From Candidatus Nitrosopelagicus brevis (GTDB lineage: Archaea > Thermoproteota > Nitrososphaeria > Nitrososphaerales > Nitrosopumilaceae), in NCBI RefSeq assembly GCF_000812185.1, contig NZ_CP007026.1, positions 1-64,000 on the forward strand: a stretch of 64,000 nucleotides of DNA, given 5' to 3'. The notes below the pieces were generated by a model. It saw nothing but the letters and a program-made list of their open reading frames with translations. It did no database searches and was not told where the DNA came from. The translations under genes were made by a program, and so were the position numbers. Below, piece by piece: positions 17,983 through 26,434 of this stretch (position 1 is the stretch's first letter; every line of letters begins with the position of its first letter).

Positions 17983-18417
17983 TTAATTCTTGAACTTTAT
18001 CCCAAAGGTGACCCTTCTATTGAGGACATAATTTATGCCGCTGGCTACGGCAATTCCGATTCCTGCGCCATACATGTGGTAAAATGCACTACTTTCGACT
18101 AGGGTGACTGTAATTCCCAATTGGATGGCCATTCCAATAGCGCTAATTATGAGAAATTTTATGTACATCACAGAATTCTTTTTGTCTTCTACATGACTGC
18201 CAAACGTCCAGTATCTGTTGAAAAAGAAATTTGTAGTAATTGAAACTGAGATTGCTATAATTTGTGATGCGACATACCAGAAGCCAGCAATATCTGTTAG
18301 AATATACAAAATACCTAGATTTACTAAAACTCCGCTAGCGCCTACAATGTAAAATTGAACTGCATGTTTTGCAAATAACGATAGTCCGCCTTTCTTCTCT
18401 CCATCTTCTATCGTCAT
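17983..18417 (-). CDS. GtrA family membrane protein
   Basis: It has 144 aa and four hydrophobic segments. FYIVGASGVLVNLGILYIL, TTNFFFNRYWTF and GINYVLNRRVTF are GtrA signatures. The family is thought to flip polyprenyl-phosphate sugars for cell-surface glycans. GAGGGGAT lies a few bases before the ATG, a weak ribosome-binding sequence. A Dpm1-like sugar transferase, a common partner, is at 45885. Confidence 0.85.
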   Translation of the reverse strand: MTIEDGEKKGGLSLFAKHAVQFYIVGASGVLVNLGILYILTDIAGFWYVASQIIAISVSITTNFFFNRYWTFGSHVEDKKNSVMYIKFLIISAIGMAIQLGITVTLVESSAFYHMYGAGIGIAVASGINYVLNRRVTFGIKFKN

Positions 18418-18514
18418 AATCCCCTCTTAATCCACCCACTATAATTAACATCTGATCAAATAATTTTTAATTTATAAAAAAAGCCTAGTTTTTTTGTAAT
18501 TATTTCATGAATAT

Positions 18515-18523
18515 CTTATATAC
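18515..18523 (+). promoter_or_regulatory. TATA-like box upstream of RNA candidate
   Basis: CTTATATAC in an AT-rich stretch predicts transcription starting near 18541-18546 on the plus strand, just before the structured region. Confidence 0.45.
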
Positions 18524-18542
18524 AATAAAGACATACTGATAG

Positions 18543-18680
18543 TAATGCGAAAGGATGTAAATCCTATCAATTAAACTTGCGTGGTCCTGCAGAGCAGAAA
18601 TTAGAGCCAAAGCACATTTGTGCGGGCAAAAGTGAGGGAATCTCACATTGCTTTGCCAAAGGGCCACGCCCCCATTAATT
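18543..18680 (+). ncRNA. Candidate structured noncoding RNA
   Basis: No convincing frame crosses this GC-rich island in an AT-rich intergenic region. GCGTGGTCC (18579-18587) pairs with GGGCCACGC (18661-18669) to give 9 bp including one G-U that only works on the plus strand. Inside are CTGC/GCAG around 18588-18598, GCAC-ATTT-GTGC (18612-18623), and GGCAAA (18625-18630)/TTTGCC (18652-18657) enclosing GTGAG (18632-18636)/CTCAC (18642-18646). Upstream, AGGAT-GTAA-ATCCT (18552-18565) forms a hairpin with a GNRA tetraloop. A TATA-like box at 18515 fits a start near 18543. The 3' end is a guess. It is not a tRNA, 5S RNA or an obvious SRP or RNase P RNA. Confidence 0.6.
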
Positions 18681-18684
18681 TAGA

Positions 18685-19206
18685 CTAGATGCTTCTATCT
18701 ACCTTAGTTAATGAGATGCTGACAGAACCTTCTAGATTACCAGACCTGTTGATTGTAATTTCATATATTGCTTCATCTGAGCTTGGAATCTCTCCTTCTA
18801 ATTCTGGAATTTGAACATATTTCTGACCGATGTATTCCCATGTGTAGTATTTTGAAATTCCAGTATCAACCAAACTTTTTTCCAAAACAAACTCTTCAGA
18901 AAATATCTGCCTCCAACTAGGCTCCAACCTATAACTCTCAGTCCACTTTCCCTTTATCGTAAGTTTAATTTTAGCAGGAGAATCTCCCATCGGCACAAAT
19001 CCAATTTTGTAAGTTCCTCCTTCTATTACTCCTAAACCAGATGTGATGGTCTGAATATCATTAAACTCCTCACCTGATATTCGGAAACTCCAAATCTCTC
19101 CACCAGAGCGTTGCTCATTCCCACCTGGGTTCATTGATGCTCCATATGCCATAGAAATTATGATTGCAACAGCTACTATTCCTCCAGCAATCACCATTTT
19201 ATTCAT
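18685..19206 (-). CDS. Hypothetical secreted or membrane-anchored protein (173 aa)
   Basis: An N-terminal hydrophobic segment (about 5-23) is followed by a beta-rich extracytoplasmic domain with several Trp and Tyr residues, for example IWSFRISGEEF. No Cys and no recognised motif. It diverges from the first CdvB paralog and lies immediately next to the structured RNA candidate, which is on the opposite strand. Confidence 0.65.
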   Translation of the reverse strand: MNKMVIAGGIVAVAIIISMAYGASMNPGGNEQRSGGEIWSFRISGEEFNDIQTITSGLGVIEGGTYKIGFVPMGDSPAKIKLTIKGKWTESYRLEPSWRQIFSEEFVLEKSLVDTGISKYYTWEYIGQKYVQIPELEGEIPSSDEAIYEITINRSGNLEGSVSISLTKVDRSI

Positions 19207-19325
19207 AATCTAGGCATGAATTTCCCAGATTATAGTCATTTTGTTGAATTCTAGTCACACAATTTCTATAATTGGTGAACCATTATTCACACCGGAAATT
19301 AATAACATATTTCAAAACAGTACGC

Positions 19326-19985
19326 ATGGCAAGTTTCCAAGACAAATGGGCCGCTCCACAAAAGCAGAGTTTCATGGACAAATTAGGTGATACCCTAAAA
19401 CCAAAAGGATCACTAAAACCAAGAGTCGAAATGGCTGTAAAACGATTACAGGCTCAAATCGGAAAACTTGATGGTATGTGCCAAAAACTCCAAGAAAGAG
19501 ACCAGAAAATTTTCCAAAAAATCGTAGCTGCTCAACAAGCACACGACACCTATTCAAGTAAAGTATTATCAAACGAACTAGTAGAAGTTCGAAAAGTTAA
19601 CAAAATTATGACCAACGCCAAAATGGGCTTGGAGAGAATTGAATTAAGATTAACAACCTTCCACGACCTAGGAGATACAGTTACCACATTGATGCCAACA
19701 ATCGGCCTCATGAACGGACTCAAATCATCACTTGTCAAATTCATGCCAGGTGCAGATCAAGAGATTGGTAGAATGACTGAGATGTTAGGTGGACTAATGA
19801 CTGAAACCTTCAGCAGCAGTGGATCATCATTCGGAGTTGAAGAATCAACAAACGCTGAATCTGACAGCATCTTAGCAGAAGCAGCAGCAGTTGCAGAATC
19901 ACAATCAGGAGAACAGTTCCCTTCAGTACCAACAACTGGAATGGAGCAATTTGATATTCCAACTTCTGAATCAAAATTTATGTGA
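19326..19985 (+). CDS. ESCRT-III (Snf7-like) CdvB-family protein, paralog 1
   Basis: Archaeal ESCRT-III homologs polymerise at membranes during Cdv cell division. The Snf7-type core is seen: a basic first helix (TLKPKGSLKPRVEMAVKRL), long amphipathic helices rich in Gln, Lys and Glu, then an acidic linker and the C-terminal QFPSVP stretch. The ATG at 19326 gives 219 aa starting MASFQDKW; an upstream start at 19272 is unlikely. It shares the N-terminal DTLKP..LKPR and the C-terminal FPSVP motif with the paralog at 45205. No winged helix is attached. CdvA and CdvC are not in the window. Confidence 0.85.
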   Translation: MASFQDKWAAPQKQSFMDKLGDTLKPKGSLKPRVEMAVKRLQAQIGKLDGMCQKLQERDQKIFQKIVAAQQAHDTYSSKVLSNELVEVRKVNKIMTNAKMGLERIELRLTTFHDLGDTVTTLMPTIGLMNGLKSSLVKFMPGADQEIGRMTEMLGGLMTETFSSSGSSFGVEESTNAESDSILAEAAAVAESQSGEQFPSVPTTGMEQFDIPTSESKFM

Positions 19986-20072
19986 TTTCTTAAAACAGAA
20001 ACATTCTCAAAAATTCCAAGAACTGTCTGTAAAATTGAATATATTGTTCATGAAAATACAGTATGAATCTAT

Positions 20073-20081
20073 TTTTATATT
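20073..20081 (+). promoter_or_regulatory. TATA-like box of the small IDPG protein
   Basis: TTTTATATT lies about 30 nt before the ATG at 20108 but only about 12 nt before the in-frame ATG at 20090. It therefore supports 20108 as the start. Confidence 0.4.
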
Positions 20082-20107
20082 AAGTAAAAATGGCGTATAA
20101 TTGCATC

Positions 20108-20281
20108 ATGATAATAGACTATAGTTTTTTGATAAATGGTTTTTCTTTGATACAAATTTCAGGCTATATTGATCCAGGTAGTTTTACAGCAATTATGGCC
20201 ATGATAATAGGTGGAATTGCAGGCGTAGGAATGACACTCAAAATGTACTGGTATAAAATTAAAGAAAAGATGTCAAAGTAA
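20108..20281 (+). CDS. Small IDPG-motif membrane protein of a surface polymer cassette (57 aa)
   Basis: SGYIDPGSFTAIMAMIIGG followed by one membrane helix and a basic KMYWYKIKEK tail. Bacterial small proteins with a YIDPG motif and the same helix-plus-basic-tail layout are commonly encoded beside sulfatases and polymer glycosyltransferases, exactly as here, but have no assigned function. An ATG at 20090 would add six residues; the TATA position argues against it. The next gene starts 41 bp downstream. Confidence 0.65.
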   Translation: MIIDYSFLINGFSLIQISGYIDPGSFTAIMAMIIGGIAGVGMTLKMYWYKIKEKMSK

Positions 20282-20322
20282 TTATTAGAAATTATTAAAT
20301 GATAAATTTTTAATCTTCATAT

Positions 20323-21474
20323 ATGAAAATTAATTTTTCTTTAGGAAAAGACTGGTCAGAATTAAAAAAATTTGAAAAATTGTCGTCTGATGAACGATCA
20401 ATTGTATTCTATGCAGAGAATAAGGCATCGATGAATCACTTTAGATTATTAATTTCAGAGCTAACAGAAGAAAAAAATTTTAAAATATGTTATGTGACCT
20501 CTGTCCAAAACGATCCCATGCTATCCTCAAAAAGCAAAAATATATTCGCATTTTACATAGGAGATGGAACTGCACGAACAAAATTTTTCCTAACATTAAA
20601 AGCAAAAATTCTGATTATGGATATGCCAGATTTAGAAACATTTCACATTAAAAGATCAAAGGTGTATTCAGTCCATTATGTATACATCTTTCATTCAATG
20701 TTTAGTATTCATTCGTATTTACGAAAAGGAGCCATAGATAATTATGATACTATTTTTTGTGTTGGTGAACACCACAAAAATGAGATTAGAGAAACAGAAA
20801 AAACATATGGATTAAAACCAAAAAAATTAATCACATATGGGTTTGGCCGACTGGACACTTTATTAAACGAGAAACAAAAATTTTCTCAATCTAATGAAGA
20901 CAATGAAAAATTAATCATAATTGCTCCTTCATACGGCAAAGAAAATCTCTTAGAAGTATGTGGTATAAAATTATTAGAAATTTTACTAAATTCTGGTTTT
21001 AGAGTTTTATTACGACCGCATTTTAGAACATTAATAGATTCTAAAAAATTAATCAAGGCAATAGAAGAAAAATTTATTGATAATCCTAATTTTACCCTAG
21101 AAGAAGGAATTATTCCTCCAGAAAAATTCCAAAATTCCAAATGTATGATCTCAGATTGGTCTGGAATTTCTTTTGAATATGCGTTTACTTTTGAACATCC
21201 GGTAATATTCATTGATGTCCCAAAAAAGGTTTTGAATCCAAATTCAGATGATATATCATTAGAACCTATAGAAATTTCAATTCGAGATAAAATTGGTTAT
21301 GTGATATCTCCAAAAAATTTAGAAAATATTCAAGAGATTATTGAGAAGATACATGGTGATAATCTAACAAAAGAACGAATTATAAAAATACGTTCAGAAA
21401 CAGTTTACAACTTAGGAAAATCAGCAAAAATTGGTGCCGAAGCTATAGAAAAAATTTACACAGAATTAAGTTAA
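20323..21474 (+). CDS. CDP-glycerol glycerophosphotransferase-like protein (TagB/TagF family)
   Basis: A 383-aa GT-B-like protein. The C-terminal half has IIAPSYGKENLL, VLLRPHFRT and the diagnostic MISDWSGISFEYAF, followed by HPVIFID, as in the enzymes that add glycerol phosphate or related units to teichoic-type polymers. The donor in an archaeon is unknown and may be another CDP- or nucleotide-linked group. No membrane helix is evident. It ends 9 bp inside the convergent membrane sulfatase-like gene. The gene is more AT-rich than neighbouring housekeeping genes. Confidence 0.75.
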   Translation: MKINFSLGKDWSELKKFEKLSSDERSIVFYAENKASMNHFRLLISELTEEKNFKICYVTSVQNDPMLSSKSKNIFAFYIGDGTARTKFFLTLKAKILIMDMPDLETFHIKRSKVYSVHYVYIFHSMFSIHSYLRKGAIDNYDTIFCVGEHHKNEIRETEKTYGLKPKKLITYGFGRLDTLLNEKQKFSQSNEDNEKLIIIAPSYGKENLLEVCGIKLLEILLNSGFRVLLRPHFRTLIDSKKLIKAIEEKFIDNPNFTLEEGIIPPEKFQNSKCMISDWSGISFEYAFTFEHPVIFIDVPKKVLNPNSDDISLEPIEISIRDKIGYVISPKNLENIQEIIEKIHGDNLTKERIIKIRSETVYNLGKSAKIGAEAIEKIYTELS

Positions 21475-22989
21475 TGAATTCAATTTGTCTGTAATGTCAA
21501 TGTGGACATATGGTTGAGGTATTATGTTATCATACCAAATATGCCTATCCTCCAGAATCTCATAATCAGTATCAAAGTACGTATTAAAGAATATTCTATA
21601 CAAATTCACCAATGAAAGTTTTTCAGGAATCTCAATATCTTTGTCTGGGAAATATACAGCTGTCAAAACATTAAATGCTTTTACAAAATCTTCATCAGTT
21701 GGATTTGCTTGATCTATTTCATCCCTATAACCATGATCTGAATATATGATTATTACAGATTCAGGAGAACGTTTTTGAATTGAATCGATCAATTCTAAAC
21801 TCTTTTTTTCTGCAAATTGTAATTGGCCAAAATATCCCTCTTTATCAGGTTTTAACTTAGGGTCTCTTTTAGCATCATTTCCTTCTGAATCATAAATGTA
21901 CGGACCGTGTGGAAGAAGCAATAGTGTATGAACAAAATGTGGTTGTTCCCCTACTGATTCATAATTTTCAATATATGAGAATGAACATTCTAGTTTATCA
22001 CGGTGAAATTTAGATAGTAATTCTTCATTAAAAATTGTAACCGGCAAATATGTCATAACTAAATTTTTTCTAAGTTCAAACACTCTATCACCATAAGCAC
22101 ACAAGTATTCATCTGGGACACCACCATAACCAATTGAACTGCCAATTACACTCACCTTGTATCCATACGAGTCAAATATTCTGAAAACTTTGTTCTGATC
22201 AGTATATCTAATGAATAATTGGAAATCTTTAGAATTAGGATCTACATCTTCCACAAGTTCATCCAAATAACCCATATTGAGAGTTGACGCAAAAGAAAGA
22301 AAACTGTGAGGATAATTCGCCCAACTTACATCCGGCATCAAAAATCCTCTATCTTCCAGCTTATTGTAATATGGTGTTAAATCATAATTAAAATCAATTT
22401 TTGCTTGTTTTTCCCCTGCAAATTCGTCTACAATTATAACAAAAACATCCGGCTTTTTCTCAACATCATTAATTATTATTGGTTCTTCCACAAAATTTGA
22501 TAGTATACTATCCACATCATTCCAGTTTGTAGAATAAGAGAACATTAAAGTTGTAATAAGAACTGCAATCATTGCAATTGCAATTATATTAAAAATTGAG
22601 TTTAATTCACTAGATGCCCTTGTTTTTTTAAAAAAGATTATACCAAGAATTCCAATAACTAAAAAGATTGGGCCCAATACCAGATTTGAACCTATAAACT
22701 GAGAAATATCAGAACTGTTAGATTGTAAAATATTGTGTATATTACCATAAATTACAAACAAGAGGATGAATAGAGAGGCTATGAGTCCCGCTTTTTTTCC
22801 ACCTAAAAAGACTCGTAGGCTAATCCAAAAAACAAAACCTATTGCTGCTGAAATTAATATAGGAACTAACGCATCTTGTGCCGTAAGTTCTCCTGAATTT
22901 ATTGAAAGAAGAAAAAGTACTGGAAAACATGCAAATAAAATTGGATGAACAATTGCTGCTTTTCTCTCTCGTAAACTACCATTTTCCAT
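21466..22989 (-). CDS. Membrane sulfatase-like / alkaline phosphatase superfamily hydrolase
   Basis: From ATG at 22989 (MENGSLRERK) the protein has 507 aa. Five or so hydrophobic helices fill about residues 15-170, then a soluble alkaline-phosphatase-fold domain begins with KKPDVFVIIVDEFAG and later shows HTLLLLPHGPYIY and VIIIYSDHGYRDE, the metal-site Asp and His. This layout resembles LtaS/MdoB-type polymer phosphotransferases or sulfatases. In VDEFAG the nucleophile Ser/Thr/Cys is not obvious, so activity is uncertain. With the upstream transferase and IDPG protein it forms a surface polymer cassette. Confidence 0.75.
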   Translation of the reverse strand: MENGSLRERKAAIVHPILFACFPVLFLLSINSGELTAQDALVPILISAAIGFVFWISLRVFLGGKKAGLIASLFILLFVIYGNIHNILQSNSSDISQFIGSNLVLGPIFLVIGILGIIFFKKTRASSELNSIFNIIAIAMIAVLITTLMFSYSTNWNDVDSILSNFVEEPIIINDVEKKPDVFVIIVDEFAGEKQAKIDFNYDLTPYYNKLEDRGFLMPDVSWANYPHSFLSFASTLNMGYLDELVEDVDPNSKDFQLFIRYTDQNKVFRIFDSYGYKVSVIGSSIGYGGVPDEYLCAYGDRVFELRKNLVMTYLPVTIFNEELLSKFHRDKLECSFSYIENYESVGEQPHFVHTLLLLPHGPYIYDSEGNDAKRDPKLKPDKEGYFGQLQFAEKKSLELIDSIQKRSPESVIIIYSDHGYRDEIDQANPTDEDFVKAFNVLTAVYFPDKDIEIPEKLSLVNLYRIFFNTYFDTDYEILEDRHIWYDNIIPQPYVHIDITDKLNSLT

Positions 22990-23067
22990 GAAATTAAGCT
23001 TAAAACGTACTATTTTTATCCTATGCAAGACAGATTAGCGAATTTCTTGTGATTAGTAATATGCTTT

Positions 23068-23547
23068 CTAAAAACTAGAAGTTTTTTCTCGTGACTCTTT
23101 GAAACTAGTAATTCTCTTTCCTTCGTCATCGATGATTTTGTCTATTCCAGATAATTTCTCTCTCATTGATGAGATTAGAGTACCAACCTCATCTGCCTCA
23201 TTTTCTACAGCATTTCTTTTTTGAGATAAATGTTCAATTCCACGTGTTTCCTCATCGATATAATCACTAACTTTCATTAACTTCTCCTTCAAATTTTTAA
23301 TGTCTACAGATTCTTCTTCTATTTCCTTTTCGAGGTTTGTTCTTTTCTCTTTTAGATTGGCAATCAAACCTCCAACATAATCAATAGCCTCTTCTAGCTT
23401 TGCTCGTTTGTTCATCAATGATGAAATGCCGATATCGGAATCTGATTGAGCCATTTCTTGAGGTGGTTCAGGCATAGATTCGGCTGGTCTTTCTTCCATC
23501 ATTTCGCCACCTTCGTCTTCTTTGGAAGAACCTAATAATCCAGTCAC
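23068..23547 (-). CDS. Coiled-coil protein (159 aa), unrecognised
   Basis: An acidic, Met/Pro-rich N-terminal 40 residues precede a long heptad-bearing coiled coil from about residue 45 to the end, with repeated KRxxLE patterns (NKRAKLEEAI, EKRTNLEKEI, QKRNAVENEA) spaced about 27-45 residues apart. The repeating unit suggests an internally duplicated coil. No membrane segment. It could be a structural or scaffold protein. 78 bp separate it from the sulfatase-like gene. Confidence 0.65.
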   Translation of the reverse strand: MTGLLGSSKEDEGGEMMEERPAESMPEPPQEMAQSDSDIGISSLMNKRAKLEEAIDYVGGLIANLKEKRTNLEKEIEEESVDIKNLKEKLMKVSDYIDEETRGIEHLSQKRNAVENEADEVGTLISSMREKLSGIDKIIDDEGKRITSFKESREKTSSF

Positions 23548-23590
23548 GAATTAACTTCATTTTCCTCAAATAAAAAGATGAAAGAACGAA

Positions 23591-23612
23591 TTTTACACAC
23601 ATTTTACACACA
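23591..23612. repeat. Two adjacent TTTTACACACA repeats
   Basis: TTTTACACACA is repeated without a gap at 23591-23601 and 23602-23612, in the divergent space between a coiled-coil gene and a winged-helix regulator operon. An unusually GC-rich CCGCCCCCGCC block follows at about 23630. An 11-bp spacing places both copies on one face of the helix, as in a regulator site. Function is inference. Confidence 0.4.
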
Positions 23613-23753
23613 CGAAAAAATACAATTTTCCGCCCCCGCCACCAAAATTGCCATTTTTAGTTGATTTTTACCCGTTTCAAAGCTGTTCCGCTATGCGTTC
23701 CTATATGAAATTTCAAAATGTCCCTCATAAAGCTGGGGTTCGTATACTACAGC

Positions 23754-24041
23754 ATGTCAAAACAACAATACAGATCCGAAATGGGAATAATGGGAGACAT
23801 CTTAGATGTTACCATGAATGGAGGCCAGCAGGGCGTCATTGTGTCTGCAATCTCCAGAAGAGCAAACCTATCTCACTATGCCGTTCTTGATAAATGTGAA
23901 AAACTCATCAATGCAGGCTTAGTTGAAACAAGACGAGACGATAGAAATCGCAAATTCATGATAACTGAAAAAGGTCTAAAATTCTTTGATGAATTCAAAA
24001 ACTTCCAAAATCTCCTAGAATCTATGAATCTGAGGTATTAG
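23754..24041 (+). CDS. Winged-helix transcriptional regulator (95 aa)
   Basis: ATG at 23754 gives MSKQQYRSEMGIMGDILDV, followed by a helix-turn-helix (ISRRANLSHYAVLDKCEKLINAGLVE is too long to be a turn alone; it covers helices 2-3) and a wing with TRRDDRNRKFMITEKG. This is the small archaeal HTH_45-type winged helix. It starts a three-gene string ending at 26148. An upstream frame start at 23718 is possible. Tandem repeats 140 bp upstream may be its own operator. Confidence 0.8.
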   Translation: MSKQQYRSEMGIMGDILDVTMNGGQQGVIVSAISRRANLSHYAVLDKCEKLINAGLVETRRDDRNRKFMITEKGLKFFDEFKNFQNLLESMNLRY

Positions 24042-24044
24042 AAA

Positions 24045-25073
24045 ATGAACCAAGAGTCAGTGTACTGTGGTTGGTTGGAAGATTCCAAGAATGATGGAAT
24101 GCTTTTAAGCCCAACAGATGCCCTGATTTTGATGGCACGTGTACACGTAGCAGCTTTCGTCCTAATTCTGCTGGCTATGTCTGTACCGCTACAGCACTCT
24201 TTTGGCTCTACTCGAACCCTCGATTTCTTTCTTTTTCCTGATGGATCGACACATGTTACTTATTCTTTAGACTCTGATCCGCTTCTTCCTGATACTGAGG
24301 TCTCACTTTACGGTGATTCTCTTGAAAATCTTGTGGCAGAAGATGAAAATGGTTTTCTTTTGTCCACACAATCTGAAAAAAACATTTTACAAGTTGAGAC
24401 TCTTGGGTCTTCAAATATTCTGATTAATTATGACACATACTCGTTAATTTCAAAAGATGGAAAAATTTGGTCATTTGAGATAGATTCTCCAGTTGAATTC
24501 AATGTGGTAATGCCAGAAAATTCTGTGATAGTAGGAATGTCAACATTTCCAATTGATATGAATGTGGATTCTGATAGAACCAAAATCTTACTTCCTAGCG
24601 GTCCTGCTGAAATTACATATTTCCTAGCAGTTGCAGAATCATCCCAGGTTTTACCTCCTGCAGAAACTCCTGTAACAGCAGATAATGATAACTCTATGAT
24701 GTATGTGGCAGGTGGGGCTGCTGTAGCAATCGCTGCAATCGCTGCAATCGCAATCAAGATGAAAAATAAACCAAAACAAGTCGTTTCTGCCTCACAAACT
24801 ACTGTAGTTGCAGAGAGGAACGAGCCATTCAATATTGAAAAGGTCCTAGAAATGCCAGATCTTAGAGAAGATGACAAAGACATAATCAAATTTATTCATG
24901 AAAATGGTGGTAGCGCACTAGAAAGTGATCTTAGGAAAAAATTCCTCTTACCTAGAACAACAATGTGGAGAGCAGTGAAAAGACTCGAAAGACATGAATT
25001 AATTGAAATCACTAAAAAAGACCAACAAAACCTCATAAAATTGACAAACGTGGAGACTGACAAAAATGAATAA
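24045..25073 (+). CDS. Membrane-tethered winged-helix regulator with extracytoplasmic sensor
   Basis: Domain order in 342 aa: an N-terminal segment with a hydrophobic signal at about 31-50, a beta-rich extracytoplasmic domain (about 55-205), one membrane helix (MMYVAGGAAVAIAAIAAIAI, about 218-237), and a cytoplasmic winged helix at about 275-335 with DIIKFIHENGG and LPRTTMWRAVKRLERHELI. That is a one-component transmembrane regulator. The ATG at 24045 lies 3 bp after the previous stop; a start at 24135 would remove 30 residues. Last 8 bp overlap the next gene. The signal is unknown. Confidence 0.75.
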   Translation: MNQESVYCGWLEDSKNDGMLLSPTDALILMARVHVAAFVLILLAMSVPLQHSFGSTRTLDFFLFPDGSTHVTYSLDSDPLLPDTEVSLYGDSLENLVAEDENGFLLSTQSEKNILQVETLGSSNILINYDTYSLISKDGKIWSFEIDSPVEFNVVMPENSVIVGMSTFPIDMNVDSDRTKILLPSGPAEITYFLAVAESSQVLPPAETPVTADNDNSMMYVAGGAAVAIAAIAAIAIKMKNKPKQVVSASQTTVVAERNEPFNIEKVLEMPDLREDDKDIIKFIHENGGSALESDLRKKFLLPRTTMWRAVKRLERHELIEITKKDQQNLIKLTNVETDKNE

Positions 25074-26148
25074 AATTTATGCAATTCTTGCAATCTTTGC
25101 TTTTGCTGGTCTTTTGTTGCCAACATCAGCTATGCAAGTTGATGCTTCATCTGATTTAGATTACATGTTAAAAATTGCTGAAAAGGCAAAACGTTACATA
25201 AAACACAACATCGATGAAATGGAAAATAACAATACCCAGGATTGGAAAAACAGACAGGTAGTTCTTGAGATATATGACAAAAGTGCTTATGAGATTGATC
25301 AATTAGAATCTGCAATCAAAGAAGGAGATGTAAAATCTGCAAGAGAACATTTCATTTCTTCAATGAGTAAAATCAAACAAATCAGTCAGATGCTAAATCA
25401 AATCGCTGAAACTAAAGCACAAGATGCATCATTACCTGATCATTCTCAAATCATCAAACGATACGAAATGAATTTCCAGAAACTCCAGCAAATTTCTGAT
25501 AAGATTGGAGCAGATATTGACTTTTCAGAAATGAAAAATCTTCTAACACTTGCCAAACAGAATAATCAACAAGGTCAAAGCGATAAAGCAAAACAAACTA
25601 TTGATCAGATTGCTTTGAAAGGATTAGAAATTTACAAAAATCTTCAGACAGTAAATGACAAAAATAAAATAATTCGTGCACAAGCATTAGCTGAAAAATA
25701 TGTTGACAGAATCAATACGTTGATTGTTCAGGCTAAAACCTCTGGCTTGCTAGATTATGTCAAAATGCTGGAAAATTCAAAAATCCAACTAATCTCCTCA
25801 AACTCTACATCTCAAATCACAAAACAAATCAGAATAGTCATTACAATACACAATGATATCGAAGAAATCAACAGAAATAACCTGCAACAAATTGATGTTG
25901 ATCAAATACAATTATCTCAAACACAAAGAATCACATCTGAACTCTCCCAATTTGAGACTAGAGCAAAGCTACTTCATTCTGATGTAAAAGGAAGTAATGC
26001 CGCATTGTATTATGTAGAAAAAGCGATTGCCATTATTGACAATGTACGAAACAATCTAGATGATTCTGAACGAAAAATTAATTCAAAATTACAATTAATA
26101 GACGAACTCCTAACAAAAGCAGAAAAACTTGTACAAGAGTCAACATAA
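25066..26148 (+). CDS. Secreted helical protein (360 aa)
   Basis: A signal peptide (about 1-27, IYAILAIFAFAGLLLPTSAM) precedes an almost wholly helical protein rich in Lys, Gln, Asn, Ile and Glu, without Cys. The pattern looks like several helical bundles or a coiled coil resembling extracytoplasmic stalk or adhesin parts. No family is recognised. Overlap of 8 bp with the membrane-tethered regulator suggests the two proteins meet outside the cell membrane, for example as ligand and receptor; that is inference. Confidence 0.65.
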   Translation: MNKIYAILAIFAFAGLLLPTSAMQVDASSDLDYMLKIAEKAKRYIKHNIDEMENNNTQDWKNRQVVLEIYDKSAYEIDQLESAIKEGDVKSAREHFISSMSKIKQISQMLNQIAETKAQDASLPDHSQIIKRYEMNFQKLQQISDKIGADIDFSEMKNLLTLAKQNNQQGQSDKAKQTIDQIALKGLEIYKNLQTVNDKNKIIRAQALAEKYVDRINTLIVQAKTSGLLDYVKMLENSKIQLISSNSTSQITKQIRIVITIHNDIEEINRNNLQQIDVDQIQLSQTQRITSELSQFETRAKLLHSDVKGSNAALYYVEKAIAIIDNVRNNLDDSERKINSKLQLIDELLTKAEKLVQEST

Positions 26149-26180
26149 ACTTCATATAGATTTCAATCTCGTTTTTCATT

Positions 26181-26378
26181 ATGACTTCAAAAGCAATCAT
26201 CCTCTATGTTGGATTACCGATGGTGATTTTTGGAGCATTCATAGCACTGGCCATAGCACCACTTGCTGTAGGAGTAGAATCAACAATTGAGTTTGTTGGA
26301 AGCCTAATTGGCATACTGGGCGTTGTTTTTATGATCTCAGGTATGTTCTACAAGAAAGAAATAGTTGTTCAAGAATAA
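26181..26378 (+). CDS. Small two-helix membrane protein (65 aa)
   Basis: Hydrophobic segments at about 5-28 and 33-55 with a short basic C-terminus. It begins 32 bp after the secreted helical protein. No family recognised. Confidence 0.6.
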   Translation: MTSKAIILYVGLPMVIFGAFIALAIAPLAVGVESTIEFVGSLIGILGVVFMISGMFYKKEIVVQE

Positions 26379-26401
26379 TCGTGCGTAAATAATTCACATC
26401 C

Positions 26402-26410
26402 TTTAAAATA
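26402..26410 (+). promoter_or_regulatory. TATA-like box of folE
   Basis: TTTAAAATA lies about 26 nt before the folE ATG at 26435, the right distance for a leaderless transcript. Confidence 0.4.
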
Positions 26411-26434
26411 ACCTTTGAAATCAATTAAGATCAC

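Noticed and set aside
18543-18680. tRNA or selenocysteine tRNA interpretation
   Set aside because: No T-loop GTTCRA motif, no anticodon arm geometry and no CCA-adjacent acceptor end.
20323-21474. Glycosyltransferase gene as part of a toxin or defence island
   Set aside because: Neighbours are surface polymer genes; no nuclease, toxin or defence motif is present.
24428-24889. Minus-strand frame of 153 aa within the membrane-tethered regulator
   Set aside because: Fully inside a convincing gene on the other strand and low in charged residues.
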